A stretch of 63,486 bases of DNA. Origin: Massilia glaciei. Lineage in GTDB: Bacteria; Pseudomonadota; Gammaproteobacteria; Burkholderiales; Burkholderiaceae_D. This document shows, one piece after another, positions 38,583-47,956 of the stretch (position 1 is the stretch's first letter; every line of letters begins with the position of its first letter). The translations under genes were made by a program, and so were the position numbers. Under the pieces are notes generated by a model. It was given only the letters and a program-made list of their open reading frames with translations, had not been told where the DNA came from and searched no databases. Where the stretch lies: NCBI RefSeq assembly GCF_003011895.2, contig NZ_PXWF02000139.1, positions 1 to 63,486 of the forward strand. Direction: 5' to 3'.

Positions 38583-39446
38583 CTAGCCGAGCAATTGCCC
38601 CAGCATGCGGGCCAGCGGATCGACCACGTCGTCATCGGTCCAATAGGACGAGTGCGCGCTTGGATTCCAGCTTTTGAGGATGAAGTTGATGGCGCCGTTG
38701 CCCGAGTTGATGGCGCGGTCCTCGACCAGCGCGCGGTAGCCGGCCGAGAGCGGCTGCAAGGGCCAGCCGAGCACGTCGTCGGGATCGTACAGGTTGAGCC
38801 ACTTGAAACCGTTGCGCGGCGGATCGATCGGCCTGATATGCATTTCCTTGCAGGCGGCCACGAAGATCGGGATGTTGCAGCCGGTGCTGATCCAGCCGAT
38901 GCAATTGTCGCCGCGCAGGAAGTTTTTTTCATCGGGGGTGAGCCCGCCCGGCCCGGAGATGTTTCTCAGGGTGTGGTCGGGGTCCTTCCACACGCCGGCC
39001 GAGACGGTGCCGCCGCGCCGTTTCTTTTGCGCGTCGTACAGATAATTCGACAGCACCTGCCCGCCCAGCGAGTGGGTCAGAAAGACGACCTGGGTGTCCT
39101 TGTGGTTGGCCCGCCGCGCCTGGAGCAGGGCGCGCGCGATGTCCACCTGCGCGAGCTCGTAGACCGAGGCGTCATCGTCCTTGCGGCTCTCGAGGCCGGC
39201 CGCGTCGCCAAAGCCGAACAGCAGGAACTTGCGCAATGCGTCGTAATGCACCTTGCTGTGCTCGTCGATCCGGGTCCAGATCTCGCGCTGGTTGGCCTGC
39301 ATTTCTTCTTGGTAGTAGACGGGGCGCACGTCGACCGCGTCGAGCAGGCTGCCCATTTTCTTGCGCAGCGGCTTGAGGATTTCTCCGGCGTAGTCTGGGG
39401 GTGTCTCACCCATGCCGTGCAAGGTGATCAGTGCGACGTTTTTCAT
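38583..39446 (-). CDS. Alpha/beta-hydrolase, lipase-like
   Basis: A 287-residue predicted cytoplasmic serine hydrolase. It opens with KNVALITLHGMGETPPDY, an oxyanion-type motif, and carries the nucleophile elbow THSLGG (about residues 139-144). Cysteines in STGCNIP are not part of a known motif. Start 39446 has GGAGGAAGCAGC immediately upstream; longer upstream frames do not. No signal peptide. Substrate unknown. It is the third gene of a minus-strand group with the PRC-barrel and tiny membrane peptide genes. Confidence 0.8.
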   Translation of the reverse strand: MKNVALITLHGMGETPPDYAGEILKPLRKKMGSLLDAVDVRPVYYQEEMQANQREIWTRIDEHSKVHYDALRKFLLFGFGDAAGLESRKDDDASVYELAQVDIARALLQARRANHKDTQVVFLTHSLGGQVLSNYLYDAQKKRRGGTVSAGVWKDPDHTLRNISGPGGLTPDEKNFLRGDNCIGWISTGCNIPIFVAACKEMHIRPIDPPRNGFKWLNLYDPDDVLGWPLQPLSAGYRALVEDRAINSGNGAINFILKSWNPSAHSSYWTDDDVVDPLARMLGQLLG

Positions 39447-39613
39447 GCTGCTTCCTCCGCGCGGCGTGGGGCGCCGGCTGCTGTCCTGTGTAGGTCCAGT
39501 TTGCCAGATTGCTTGCTCGGTCGGAAGGGAATTGTTGGTGGCGCGCATCGGCTGGCGGGCGCTGCCGGGTGGTGCCCTTGTGGTGAACCGGGGCTATCCG
39601 CCACAAGGTGGTG

Positions 39614-39676
39614 TCAGCGTTTGAAAATAAAGATCAGGATGATCACGAGGACGATGGTTCCGATTCCGATATACAT
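39614..39676 (-). CDS. 20-residue membrane peptide
   Basis: A very short frame that begins MYIGIGTIVLVIIL and ends in FKR, essentially one transmembrane helix with a basic C-terminus. An AAGGAG ribosome binding site lies 6 nt upstream of the ATG, the best such site in the region. It sits between a PRC-barrel gene and a hydrolase gene on the same strand. Peptides of this form are usually missed by gene finders. Function unknown; membrane-stress regulation would fit the neighbour but is a guess. Confidence 0.6.
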   Translation of the reverse strand: MYIGIGTIVLVIILIFIFKR

Positions 39677-39770
39677 ATTGAACTCCTTTTTTTGGTGGTT
39701 TGAAGTCGCGCGTGATTCTGCAAAAAATGGCGCGGTGCCGGCGGCGCGGCACCGCGCCGATCTTATGTAT

Positions 39771-40181
39771 TTAGATCGGTGGATCCTGATACGCCTTGGT
39801 GCCGTAGTACGCGTGCAGCTGGTTGACCCATGCGGCATCGGTCATGTCGGGCCATGCGTCCTGGTCGAAGCCTGGCGCGTTGGCGAGATGCTCTTTCTCG
39901 ACGTCGAGCACGAAACCGTGGTTGCCGGTGTCGAGTGTCAGCGCGGTCCAGGGCACGGCGAACAATTTGTCGCCCAAGCCGAGAAAACCGCCGAACGACA
40001 TGACCGCGTAGGCCACTTTGCCGGTGCGCATGTCGAGCATGATTTCCTTGATCTCGCCGAGCGCTTCTTCTTTTTTATTGATGACGTTATTCCCGGTCAG
40101 GGTGTTTGCGCCCATCAGGTACGGGCCTGGGCCCTTGTGCGCTTTGTAGATGCCCATTGTGTCACGGTCCAGATAGCTCAT
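39771..40181 (-). CDS. PRC-barrel domain protein
   Basis: A 136-residue soluble protein with a PRC-barrel core (LMGANTLTGNNVINKKEEALGEIKEIMLD and VAYAVMSFGGFLGLGDKLFAVPW). PRC-barrels occur in photosynthetic reaction centres, RimM and many small stress-induced proteins of unknown role in Oxalobacteraceae and Burkholderiales. AGGAG lies 9 nt before the ATG. Downstream are the 20-residue membrane peptide and the hydrolase. Confidence 0.85.
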   Translation of the reverse strand: MSYLDRDTMGIYKAHKGPGPYLMGANTLTGNNVINKKEEALGEIKEIMLDMRTGKVAYAVMSFGGFLGLGDKLFAVPWTALTLDTGNHGFVLDVEKEHLANAPGFDQDAWPDMTDAAWVNQLHAYYGTKAYQDPPI

Positions 40182-40582
40182 TTTTTATTCTCCTGTAAAA
40201 CCACCAGAGTAGACCTTGCAAAACAGAAAGTCCGTTCGGAGACGAACATAGCCGTTGTGGCTTGCCGGGTGCGCCAAACGCGGTCGCCCTGGCTTGCCGC
40301 GCGCCGTGCTGACCGGCCGGCCACTTCGCCCGTCGTGGCCGGAAGCGGACGCCCATGGCGCGGTTGGTGAAAACAAACGGCGCCATGCCGGTGTTGATGC
40401 CGTTCGCAATGCATGTATGCATGGGGAGGCGCAAAAACGTATGTATCAGAAATAAAAAATATCCTCTTCAGGATCGCGCAAGAGCGGCTATATTGAAGGC
40501 TAGCGCGATCCAACAGAGAGATCTCGCTGATGAGTTAACACTGGGTTTTTTATTGAGTTAATGAGGTACTTCAGGAGGCTAT
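40182..40582. other. Divergent intergenic region
   Basis: A 401-bp spacer between the PRC-barrel gene and the next plus-strand gene. It becomes AT-rich after 40430 and contains a TATATT element at about 40489. Arginine-rich frames across it look like shadows. Promoters for both flanking genes presumably lie here. Confidence 0.4.
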
Positions 40583-40996
40583 ATGAAACAAATTTTGCTA
40601 CTGTCTTTGCTGGCAGGGCTGTCACTGACGGCGACCGCGCAGAGCGCACAAGACACATCCGTCTATATCCGCGGCTATGACGCGCCCGCCAAAACCTATC
40701 CCGTGTACCTGACCAATTTCGACCGGTACAAGGGCGCCTACGATTTGTCGAACGGCGAGGTGCTGAGCCTGCGCCAGCACGGCCGGCAAATGTTCGCCAC
40801 CGTGGGAGACCGGCCCGAGAAAGAGCTCGTCGCCATCTCGCGCAACGTCTTCGTCTTGAAAGACAAAGGCCTCAAAATGGCGCTGCGCCGCGACGACGGC
40901 GAGGTCAAGGGAGAAGTGTTGCTGCGTGAGCCCAGCATGGCGCTGGGCCAGGCCGGCAACGGCGCCGGCCACCTGCGGATGGCGGTGGGGCGCTAG
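40583..40996 (+). CDS. Exported hypothetical protein
   Basis: A 137-residue protein with a clean signal peptide (MKQILLLSLLAGLSLTATAQ) and a small beta-rich mature domain (YLTNFDRYKGAYDLSNGEVLSLRQHGRQMFATVGD). AGGAGGCTAT directly precedes the ATG. The region GxYxLSNGxxLxL is seen in other short exported Oxalobacteraceae proteins, but no function is known. It stands alone, convergent with ahpF. Confidence 0.75.
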   Translation: MKQILLLSLLAGLSLTATAQSAQDTSVYIRGYDAPAKTYPVYLTNFDRYKGAYDLSNGEVLSLRQHGRQMFATVGDRPEKELVAISRNVFVLKDKGLKMALRRDDGEVKGEVLLREPSMALGQAGNGAGHLRMAVGR

Positions 40997-41113
40997 CGCC
41001 ACCGGCGGCGACGCTTTGCGGCGGGTTGCCCGGCGCCCGCCGCCGCCTGTCGGCCGGCGGGCGCCGGCCCCGTGGCCGCCGCCAAGGTGCGCCCGGCGCG
41101 CCCACTCAGACGC

Positions 41114-42709
41114 TCAGGCCGCCACGGCCTCCTCGGCCGGTTCGGCGCGCGCCTCCACGGGCTGGCGGATCAGATAGTCGAACGCGCTCAGCGCGGCCTT
41201 GGAGCCTTCTCCCGCGGCGATCACGATCTGCTTGTACGGCACCGTAGTCACGTCGCCGGCCGCGAACACCCCGGGCAGGCTGGTGTGGCACTTGGCGTCG
41301 ACCACGATCTCCCCGAACTTGCTCAGTTCCAGCGTCCCTTTGAGGAACTCGGAATTGGGCACCAGGCCGATCTGCACGAACACGCCCTCGATCGCCGCAT
41401 GGTGGACCTGCCCGCTTAGCCGGTCGCGGTAGCTGATGCCATCGACCTTTTGGCCGTCGCCCGTGATTTCGGTGGTCTGGGCATTGACATGGATAGTGAC
41501 GTTGCCCAGGCTTTTAAGCTTGTTGACTAGCACCGCGTCGGCCTTGAGCGCGTCGGAGAATTCGATCACCGTCACGTGCCGCACCAGGCCGGCCAGGTCG
41601 ATGGCGGCCTCGATGCCGGAGTTGCCGCCGCCGATCACGGCCACGCGCTTGCCCTTGAACAGGGGGCCGTCGCAGTGCGGGCAATACGCCACGCCCTTGT
41701 TCTTGTATTCGGACTCGCCGGGGACGTTGACGTTGCGCCACCGGGCGCCGGTCGAGACGATCACGCTGCGCGAATGGAGCACGCCGCCGTTCTCCATGTG
41801 CACCGCGACCAGTCCGCCCGGCGTCGCGGCCGGCACGATGCGCTCGGCCCGTTGCAGGTTCATGATGTCGACGTCGTAGTGGCGCACCTGCGCCTCGAGC
41901 GCGAGCGCGAATTTGGGGCCGTCGGTCTCGAGCACGGAAATGTAGTTTTCGATCGCCATGGTGTCGTTGGTCTGGCCGCCGAAGCGCTCGGCCGCCACGC
42001 CGACACGGATGCCCTTGCGCGCCGCGTACACGGCGGCCGCCGCGCCGGCCGGGCCGCCACCGACAATGAGCACGTCGAAGGGCGCTTTTTCGTTGAGCCT
42101 GGTCGCCTCGCGGTCGGCGGAATTGACGTCCAGCCGGGCGACGATTTCCTCGAGCGTCATGCGGCCGGAACCGAACAGGGCGTCGTCCTTGAACACCATC
42201 GGCACCGCCATGACCTGGCGCGCTTCGACTTCGGACTGGTACATGCCGCCGTCGATGACCACGGTATTGATATTCGGGTTGTAGATCGCCATGAGGGCGG
42301 CCGCCTGCACCACGTCGGGGCAGTTGTGGCAGGACAGGGACATGTAGACCTCGAACTCGCCGCCATCGAGGCCCTTGATCTGCGCGAGCACCTCGTCGGA
42401 CACTTTGGGCGGATGGCCGCCGGTCCAGAGCAGGGCCAGCACCAGCGAGGTGAACTCGTGCCCCAGGGGAATCGCGGCGAAGCGCACGCCGCGTGTTTCG
42501 CCCTGTTTGGCGACGACGAACGACGGCGTACGGCGGTCGGCGCCGGATTCGTCGACGCTGACCTTGTCGGACAGGCCTGCGATATCGGCCAACAGCGCGC
42601 GCATTTCGGCGCTCTTGGCGCTGTCGTCAAGCGCCGCGATGAGCGTGATCGGGGTGCGCAGGTTTTGCAAATAGGCCTGCAACTGCGTTTTCAAGGTGGC
42701 GTCGAGCAT
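41114..42709 (-). CDS. ahpF: Alkyl hydroperoxide reductase subunit F
   Basis: A 531-residue FAD and NADH disulphide reductase that recharges AhpC. The N-terminal double thioredoxin-like domain has SCHNCPD (CxxC about residues 128-131). FAD and NADH motifs are [10 protein letters not shown] and [12 protein letters not shown]. The second redox pair is YCPHCDGP (E. coli: CATC). It follows ahpC with a 103-nt gap. Confidence 0.95.
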   Translation of the reverse strand: MLDATLKTQLQAYLQNLRTPITLIAALDDSAKSAEMRALLADIAGLSDKVSVDESGADRRTPSFVVAKQGETRGVRFAAIPLGHEFTSLVLALLWTGGHPPKVSDEVLAQIKGLDGGEFEVYMSLSCHNCPDVVQAAALMAIYNPNINTVVIDGGMYQSEVEARQVMAVPMVFKDDALFGSGRMTLEEIVARLDVNSADREATRLNEKAPFDVLIVGGGPAGAAAAVYAARKGIRVGVAAERFGGQTNDTMAIENYISVLETDGPKFALALEAQVRHYDVDIMNLQRAERIVPAATPGGLVAVHMENGGVLHSRSVIVSTGARWRNVNVPGESEYKNKGVAYCPHCDGPLFKGKRVAVIGGGNSGIEAAIDLAGLVRHVTVIEFSDALKADAVLVNKLKSLGNVTIHVNAQTTEITGDGQKVDGISYRDRLSGQVHHAAIEGVFVQIGLVPNSEFLKGTLELSKFGEIVVDAKCHTSLPGVFAAGDVTTVPYKQIVIAAGEGSKAALSAFDYLIRQPVEARAEPAEEAVAA

Positions 42710-42812
42710 GTCTGTGTCCGTAAATTAATGCCTTGATTCACACCGCGGGGCCCGCCGAACGGACCCCGGGGCGCGGCGGCGCGCCAAGGCGCGCGCCGCC
42801 GCGAGGTGCCGA

Positions 42813-43376
42813 TTAGATCTTGCCGACCAGATCGAGCGATGGGGTCAGCGTCTTGGCGCCTTCGTTCCACTTGGCGGGGCAGACCTGGCCTGGATTCGCG
42901 GCGACGAACTGGGCGGCCTTGAGCTTGCGCAGGGTTTCCTTGACGTCGCGCGCGATGGCGTTGTCGTGGATTTCGAGCGTCTTGATGACGCCGTCGGGGT
43001 TGACGATGAAGGTGCCGCGCAGTGCCAGGCCTTCTTCTTCGATGTGCACGCCGAAGCCGCGCGTGAGCGTGTGGGTCGGGTCGCCCACCAGCGGGAACTG
43101 GGCCTTGCCGACCGCCGGCGAGGTTTCGTGCCACACCTTGTGCGAGAAGTGGGTGTCGGTGGTGACGATGTACACCTCGGCGCCGGCCTTTTGGAACTCG
43201 GCGTAGTTGTCGGCGGCGTCTTCGACTTCGGTCGGGCAGTTGAAGGTGAAAGCGGCGGGCATGAAAATGATGACGGACCACTTGCCTTTGAGGGTTTCGT
43301 TGGAAACTTCGACGAATTTGCCGTTGTGGAAAGCTTGCGTCTTGAAAGCGGGAACTTGCGTATTGATCAGTGACAT
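42813..43376 (-). CDS. ahpC: Peroxiredoxin AhpC
   Basis: A 187-residue typical 2-Cys peroxiredoxin that reduces hydrogen peroxide and organic peroxides. Peroxidatic Cys47 in FTFNCPTEVED and resolving Cys166 in GQVCPAKW are both present, matching the E. coli residues. First gene of ahpCF; probably induced by OxyR, though no certain OxyR site was recognised. Confidence 0.97.
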   Translation of the reverse strand: MSLINTQVPAFKTQAFHNGKFVEVSNETLKGKWSVIIFMPAAFTFNCPTEVEDAADNYAEFQKAGAEVYIVTTDTHFSHKVWHETSPAVGKAQFPLVGDPTHTLTRGFGVHIEEEGLALRGTFIVNPDGVIKTLEIHDNAIARDVKETLRKLKAAQFVAANPGQVCPAKWNEGAKTLTPSLDLVGKI

Positions 43377-43419
43377 GGGAGGCTCTCGTGTGCTGTGTGC
43401 TGGTTAAGAAAAACTATCG

Positions 43420-43436
43420 AATGAGAAAAACTCATT
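43420..43436. promoter_or_regulatory. AATGAG-N5-CTCATT dyad upstream of ahpC
   Basis: A perfect 6-bp inverted repeat with an A5 centre, 44 nt upstream of the ahpC start, next to CTATCG. It may be an operator or lie within an OxyR footprint; the match to the four-tetramer OxyR consensus is poor. Confidence 0.35.
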
Positions 43437-43502
43437 GGGATCATGATACAACGAGATGTCCCGGCGCCTGATTGGTTGTTTCAATCGCTGTGATTGAAAA
43501 TG

Positions 43503-45086
43503 CTATTGACGGGCTGGCGCGGACGGCGCGACGCGGTCGGGGCCGGCTCCGCGCCACGCTTGTGCAAGGTTTTTTGGGGAGATGCCGCCCGGTACCGGGC
43601 GACAGGCTTCTAGTTGACGCCGGGCAGGCGCAAGCGGCGCCGCCTGTGGCAGGGACTGCGTGGCGGGCCCGGTCTCGAGCTTGAATGCCGCCACGAGCGA
43701 GGTCAGGTGCTGCGCCTCGTCGGCAAGGGCGTCGGCCGCCGCCGCGACCTCCTGCACCAGCGCCGCGTTGTGCTGGGTGTTTTCGTCGAACTCGACGATC
43801 GCCTGGTTGATGCGCGCGATGCCGTCGTTCTGCTGCTGGCTGGCGTTGCTCATCTCCGCCATGATCGCGGTCACGCGCTGCACGCTGTCGACCACCTGCA
43901 ACATGGTCGAACCGGCCTCGTCGACCAGGCGGCTGCCGCTTTCCACCGTCTGCACCGTATTGCCGATCAGTTCCTTGATCTCCTTGGCCGCCGCCGCCGA
44001 GCGGTGCGCCAAAATGCGCACCTCGGCCGCCACCACGGCGAAGCCCCGGCCTTGTTCGCCGGCGCGCGCCGCTTCCACCGCCGCGTTCAGCGCGAGGATA
44101 TTGGTCTGGAACGCGATGCCGTCGATGACGCTGATGATGTCGACGATCTGGCGCGACGAGGCATTGATCTTGCCCATCGTCGCCACCACCTCGCGCACCG
44201 CTTCGCCGCCTTTGAGCGCGACGCCCGATGCGTTGTGCGCGAGCGCGTTGGCCTGGCGCGCGCTCTCGTTATGCTGGTCGACGGTGGCCGCCAGCCGTGC
44301 CATCGAGGCGACGGTCTGCTCGATGCTGCCGGCCTGGCGATCGGTGCGGCGCGACAGTTCGGCGTTGCCGTGCGCGATCTCGGCGGAGGTGCCGGCGATC
44401 GACGTGGCGCCCTCGCGCATGCCGGCGACGGCATCGCGTATCGTCGCCAGCATCGCCAGCAGGGAACGCGCGAGCCGGCTTGGCGGCTCGGCGTCGGCGG
44501 CCGACAGGTCGATGCGGCCATCGACCGCCGCCAGCGCCGAGACGATGCCCTCCAGCTCCGCCGCCTGCCGCGCGGCGCGGCGCAGTATGTTGGCAAGGAA
44601 AATCAACACGCCCGCCTCGGCCACCACGTAGGCGACATGGATGAACACGGTCGACAACTGCGGCCGCGTGAAGCAATACAGGGCGTACTGCCATTGCTGC
44701 AGGTAATGGAAGCTCAGGTGGTGCAGGGCGATGGTGAGGGCGGCCACCACGATCGGGCGCCAGTCGAAGTAGGCCAGCAGGAAAGCCAGATAGACGAAAA
44801 TGCCGAAGTGCAGTTCGGTCAAACCCTTGCCCTGGTGGATGTTCAGCGCCGCGAACACCATCAGGCAAAATGCCACGAGGCAGCGCATCAAGGGCGTGCC
44901 GGCGGCGCCGCGGTACAGAATGCTTGGCAGCACGGCGGCGGGCAGCCCCACCGCCAGCGTCAGCATCCAAGTATCGTTGATGCCGGCGAGTGCAAACGAG
45001 AACAACTGCAGCGCCCAGAGCACGCACAGCATCAACCGAGCCGCCCGCGCGGACATTGCCTGTGATGCGTCGTGAAGGTTTTTCAT
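43503..45086 (-). CDS. Methyl-accepting chemotaxis protein without periplasmic domain
   Basis: A 527-residue chemoreceptor. Residues about 20-190 contain five or six membrane helices with only short loops, so the sensor is membrane-embedded rather than periplasmic. A linker ([15 protein letters not shown]) leads into the MA signalling domain, whose hairpin tip reads [19 protein letters not shown]. It lacks a C-terminal CheR-docking pentapeptide. Start 45086 has GGGAG upstream and was preferred to 45305. Membrane-embedded sensors of this sort often detect redox or energy state; here that is inference, though ahpCF is adjacent. Confidence 0.88.
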   Translation of the reverse strand: MKNLHDASQAMSARAARLMLCVLWALQLFSFALAGINDTWMLTLAVGLPAAVLPSILYRGAAGTPLMRCLVAFCLMVFAALNIHQGKGLTELHFGIFVYLAFLLAYFDWRPIVVAALTIALHHLSFHYLQQWQYALYCFTRPQLSTVFIHVAYVVAEAGVLIFLANILRRAARQAAELEGIVSALAAVDGRIDLSAADAEPPSRLARSLLAMLATIRDAVAGMREGATSIAGTSAEIAHGNAELSRRTDRQAGSIEQTVASMARLAATVDQHNESARQANALAHNASGVALKGGEAVREVVATMGKINASSRQIVDIISVIDGIAFQTNILALNAAVEAARAGEQGRGFAVVAAEVRILAHRSAAAAKEIKELIGNTVQTVESGSRLVDEAGSTMLQVVDSVQRVTAIMAEMSNASQQQNDGIARINQAIVEFDENTQHNAALVQEVAAAADALADEAQHLTSLVAAFKLETGPATQSLPQAAPLAPARRQLEACRPVPGGISPKNLAQAWRGAGPDRVAPSAPARQ

Positions 45087-45494
45087 GAAGTGCTCCCGGA
45101 TAAAGGCACCGCGCTTGTGGCGCGCCCCAGCCTTGTTTGGATAAGTTGGTCTGGTCCGGCTCCCGGAGAGCGGGGCGGGCTCGTTGCGAGCACAACTCAA
45201 TTTTCCTTCGGAAATCTGCGGGCTGCGATTTTCCGTCAACCACGACAACGCCGGGGAGGCGGGGACCAAAAGCGCCCCGTTGTGTCGTTCGTGGAAATTT
45301 GTCAAACAGGCCCGAAGGCGGAATGCGGATGTGGCGGGTGTGGCTCAAACCAAGGAGTTAATAGCCATCACATATTCGACCCCAACTTGGTCTTGGAAAG
45401 TTTTTGATGTTTTCATAAGAGCCAGCAGGTGAGCCACGGCGTCGAACCTTGGCGGCGTCCTGCGAAAAGCGGACTTTCGGCGAAAATTATTGGT
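45087..45494. other. Spacer with degenerate tRNA-Gly 5' fragment (copy A)
   Basis: At 45334-45346 the sequence GCGGGTGTGGCTC matches the first 13 nt of the tRNA-Gly at 47829 with one change. It is preceded by AAATTTGTCAAACAG and GAATGCGGATGT, which also precede the intact tRNA. Downstream words (GAGTTAATAGCCATCACAT) recur after copy B. It is a third, older duplicate of the tRNA promoter/5' end. Confidence 0.6.
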
Positions 45495-45968
45495 TCAATC
45501 GCAGCTTGATTCTTCCTTGTCGTCGCCGTCCCAATCCTCATCATCACCGAACTCCTTCGGCTTCAAGCCTGTTTCGGACACGATGCATGGATACTCGATT
45601 TCCGGCTGCCGCTTTGTTTCCTTGCCACGCTTGGTAATCTGAAAACACCAAGACGCGCCGAAGTCGTAAAAAAAGTACAACTTCTTGTGCTTCGGCAGAG
45701 GAAAGACTGCGGATAGCCGCATGTCCATCACGTGGGCATCGTCGTCGTCCCATTCACCATTTGGCGTGAACCAGGTTTTTCTGCCGCGCGGGCCGTTTGC
45801 AAGATAGAACACGGCGAGGTGATCGCCGTCGAAATCGACCATCCCAAGGATATGCGACGCCAAGTCGCCCAGCGTCAACTCGACCGGCGCCTCGATCATG
45901 AACCGATATGGCCCTTTAAGATGCATACCGCCGACGCATTCGATGGACAAGGTGAAAATTCCGCTCAT
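45495..45968 (-). CDS. pRiA4b ORF-3-like protein
   Basis: A 157-residue acidic protein resembling the plasmid pRiA4b ORF-3/IS1096 TnpR-like family: FMIEAPVELTLGDLASHIL, then DGDHLAVFYLAN, and FFYDFGASWCFQI, ending in an Asp/Glu-rich tail. These proteins occur on plasmids and genomic islands and have no settled function. AAAGG precedes the ATG. It lies between tRNA-Gly remnant copies A and B, consistent with being island cargo. Confidence 0.7.
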   Translation of the reverse strand: MSGIFTLSIECVGGMHLKGPYRFMIEAPVELTLGDLASHILGMVDFDGDHLAVFYLANGPRGRKTWFTPNGEWDDDDAHVMDMRLSAVFPLPKHKKLYFFYDFGASWCFQITKRGKETKRQPEIEYPCIVSETGLKPKEFGDDEDWDGDDKEESSCD

Positions 45969-46381
45969 AGCCTTTGCTCTTCAATTTGGAAAAACCGTGT
46001 ACATCAACAGTGCCCTTAAACAGTCCTCATCTGAGGCGGACGTCTACAGGCGTGTGCGATGCGCGCGAGAGCCACTCTCGCGCGGGCGGCGAAAGCGTGC
46101 ATGTCAGGCGCTGGTGCCAGATTGTACGCAATGATCATCAATCCGGAATAGCCCTTGTGCCTTGTGCGTTAAGCGGGGGCGCTCCGGGGCGAGCGCAGCC
46201 AATTGTTGTGTGCCGAAAACGGGCCACGTCACGGAAAGGGCTGCGGTGCGACTGTGAGCACGCCCGCAGTGGCTGCTGCGAAGCCATCGCGCCTCAAGCA
46301 AGCGGCCATCCTATTTTCCACCACACCTGCCGCCTTAAATAATTGTCAAACAGCGTGAAACCCGCGTAGAATGCGGGTGTC
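45969..46381. other. Intergenic spacer upstream of tRNA fragment copy B
   Basis: No gene recognised. The last ~90 bp (GCCATCCTATTTTCCACCAC through GTCAAACAGCGTGAAACCCG) are nearly the same as the sequence upstream of the intact tRNA-Gly at 47829. Confidence 0.5.
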
Positions 46382-46420
46382 GCGGGTGTAGCTCAATGGT
46401 AGAGCAGAAGATTCCCAAGC
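46382..46420 (+). pseudogene. Truncated tRNA-Gly (copy B, 5' half only)
   Basis: Identical to tRNA-Gly(CCC) through the acceptor 5' strand, D-arm and anticodon loop (GCGGGTGTAGCTCAATGGTA onward) except for one base in the anticodon stem. It then breaks off into unrelated sequence. The T-arm and acceptor 3' strand are missing, so it cannot be a working tRNA. Its upstream promoter region is also duplicated. Confidence 0.8.
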
Positions 46421-46623
46421 CCCGCCACATCAAGAACAACCACTGTTCATGCGGGCTTTCCCCGCGCAGAGATAGCACATCACCAAAAGCTCCACGCTAA
46501 TCAACGAGTTAGCAGCCATCACATTTTCCATCATACCTTGGTCCGAAATAGCTCCTGATGTATCCTCGCGAGCATCGAGCAATTTTGTCTGCGAATTTCT
46601 AACTCACCACACTGCTGGCAGGC
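46421..46623. other. Spacer after tRNA fragment
   Basis: Contains GAGTTAGCAGCCATCACATT and CCATCATACCTTGGTC, degenerate copies of sequence found after copy A and before copy C. No gene seen. Confidence 0.4.
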
Positions 46624-47331
46624 TTATTTCCGCATCTTGGCGTAGACCTTGAAAAGATAGTGAGATAGGTACACGAGCACCGGAAGCGCGAGCAGGTTCG
46701 CTACCAGCATTTCTTCGTCCCATTGGTGAAATTGAAAGCCAACTAGCTCGAAATAAATCTCGGTACGCAACAAAACCCACACGCACCAAGCCACGCTGAC
46801 GGCTCGGAACAGCCGGGCCTTCTCCGTCGTCCCGATGACGAAATTGACCAGCCAGCCGGTCCCTGAGTGACTTACTCGCACCTTGTTCAGCGCTTGGCTC
46901 ATTTGGGCGGTCTCGACTTCCCAGTCGTGCTTTCGCTTGGAAGCTATCTCGCTATCGCTGGCAAACATGCGGTCAAAGGCATCCATCACCGCTTCTGGCG
47001 GCTTGTGTTTGGCCCGCGCCCTGGCCTCGGGATGCGCAAAGGCCATGTCAAACGACTTTTGTAATTGAAACGACGGCGCCACCCCGATAGACAGGTACGC
47101 CAAGTAGCCGCGCCTGTACAAGACTTCCGATTGCGCGGTGAGCTCGCCAATATCTTGCCCCAGCCATGCAAACACAGTCTTCAAGTCAGTCTGTATCGAG
47201 GGAGCGCAGCTAGACTTCCTATACTGGTCGAGCATGATTTCAAGGGGGAGAAATCCCATTTCAGCGCGCACATCTTCCTCGCTGCCATTAGTCATCGCGC
47301 TCATCAACCTATTCTTGCGGTCCACGGTCAT
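46624..47331 (-). CDS. Hypothetical membrane-anchored protein, island cargo
   Basis: A 235-residue protein of unknown function. The first ~165 residues are soluble and mostly helical; the C-terminus has two membrane helices (about residues 172-195 and 205-228). Base composition is lower in GC than the core genome. It sits between tRNA-Gly remnant B and the intact tRNA-Gly. C-terminal two-TM proteins in islands are often defence effectors, but no known domain was recognised, so none is assigned. Confidence 0.65.
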   Translation of the reverse strand: MTVDRKNRLMSAMTNGSEEDVRAEMGFLPLEIMLDQYRKSSCAPSIQTDLKTVFAWLGQDIGELTAQSEVLYRRGYLAYLSIGVAPSFQLQKSFDMAFAHPEARARAKHKPPEAVMDAFDRMFASDSEIASKRKHDWEVETAQMSQALNKVRVSHSGTGWLVNFVIGTTEKARLFRAVSVAWCVWVLLRTEIYFELVGFQFHQWDEEMLVANLLALPVLVYLSHYLFKVYAKMRK

Positions 47332-47828
47332 TTCTGTTGCTCAAGTATTTGATTAAAAACATTCTATCGCGAGGATGACACCGGGGGGGAACTTCCTTGT
47401 CGCGCCCAAATCATTGCCTGATATCTACCTGAATCCGTGTAGGCATCACGCCCGGCAGTTCGCACCCGCGTGATCCTCATTTTTTTTGCGGGGTGGGACC
47501 TTTTTCACATCGGTTTCGCCGCCTTCGTCAGCGCCAACCAGCTGAATGTTAGCGGCGTCGGAAAAGCGCGGAAAAATGGCGTCGACTTCGCGCATTTTGA
47601 TCCCTCGATGCGCCGATGCTCGCCTCGCATGCAAACGGGCTTCCACTGGGAAGAAGTGCTCAGTGTGTATATGCAAAGTAATCGACAGCACACCAGTCCG
47701 GCAATTGTGCACATAGTTATAGCGGAAACCCATCACACCTCGGAGGAAGCGGCCATGCCATTTTCCATCACACCTGCCATGTTCGAAATTTGTCAAACAG
47801 CGTGAAACCCGCGTAGAATGGGGATGTC
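47332..47828. other. Spacer carrying the duplicated tRNA-Gly upstream region
   Basis: Open frames here have no ribosome binding site or recognisable product. From about 47735 the words GCCATGCCATTTTCCATCAC and TTTGTCAAACAGCGTGAAAC match the region upstream of tRNA fragment B. Confidence 0.5.
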
Positions 47829-47902
47829 GCGGGTGTAGCTCAATGGTAGAGCAGAAGCTTCCCAAGCTTACGACGAGGGTTCGATTCCCTTCACCCGCTC
47901 CA
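47829..47902 (+). tRNA. tRNA-Gly (anticodon CCC), CCA encoded
   Basis: Cloverleaf: acceptor GCGGGTG pairs with CACCCGC; D-arm GCTC-AATGGTA-GAGC; anticodon arm GAAGC-TTCCCAA-GCTTA with anticodon CCC; T-arm GAGGG-TTCGATT-CCCTT; discriminator T and encoded CCA. The outermost anticodon-stem pair is a mismatch. A phage-type integrase remnant begins 54 nt after its 3' end, marking it as an integration site. Confidence 0.93.
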
Positions 47903-47956
47903 ATGAAAACCTCAATATTGCGCGCCCCACAATTCGATGGCCGCTCCACAAAACGG

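Noticed and set aside
36570-40370. A 1266-codon open frame on the plus strand
   Set aside because: It runs out of frame through the c-di-GMP gene and antisense through three minus-strand genes. The product is Arg/Ala/Pro-rich with no domain. A GC-rich shadow.
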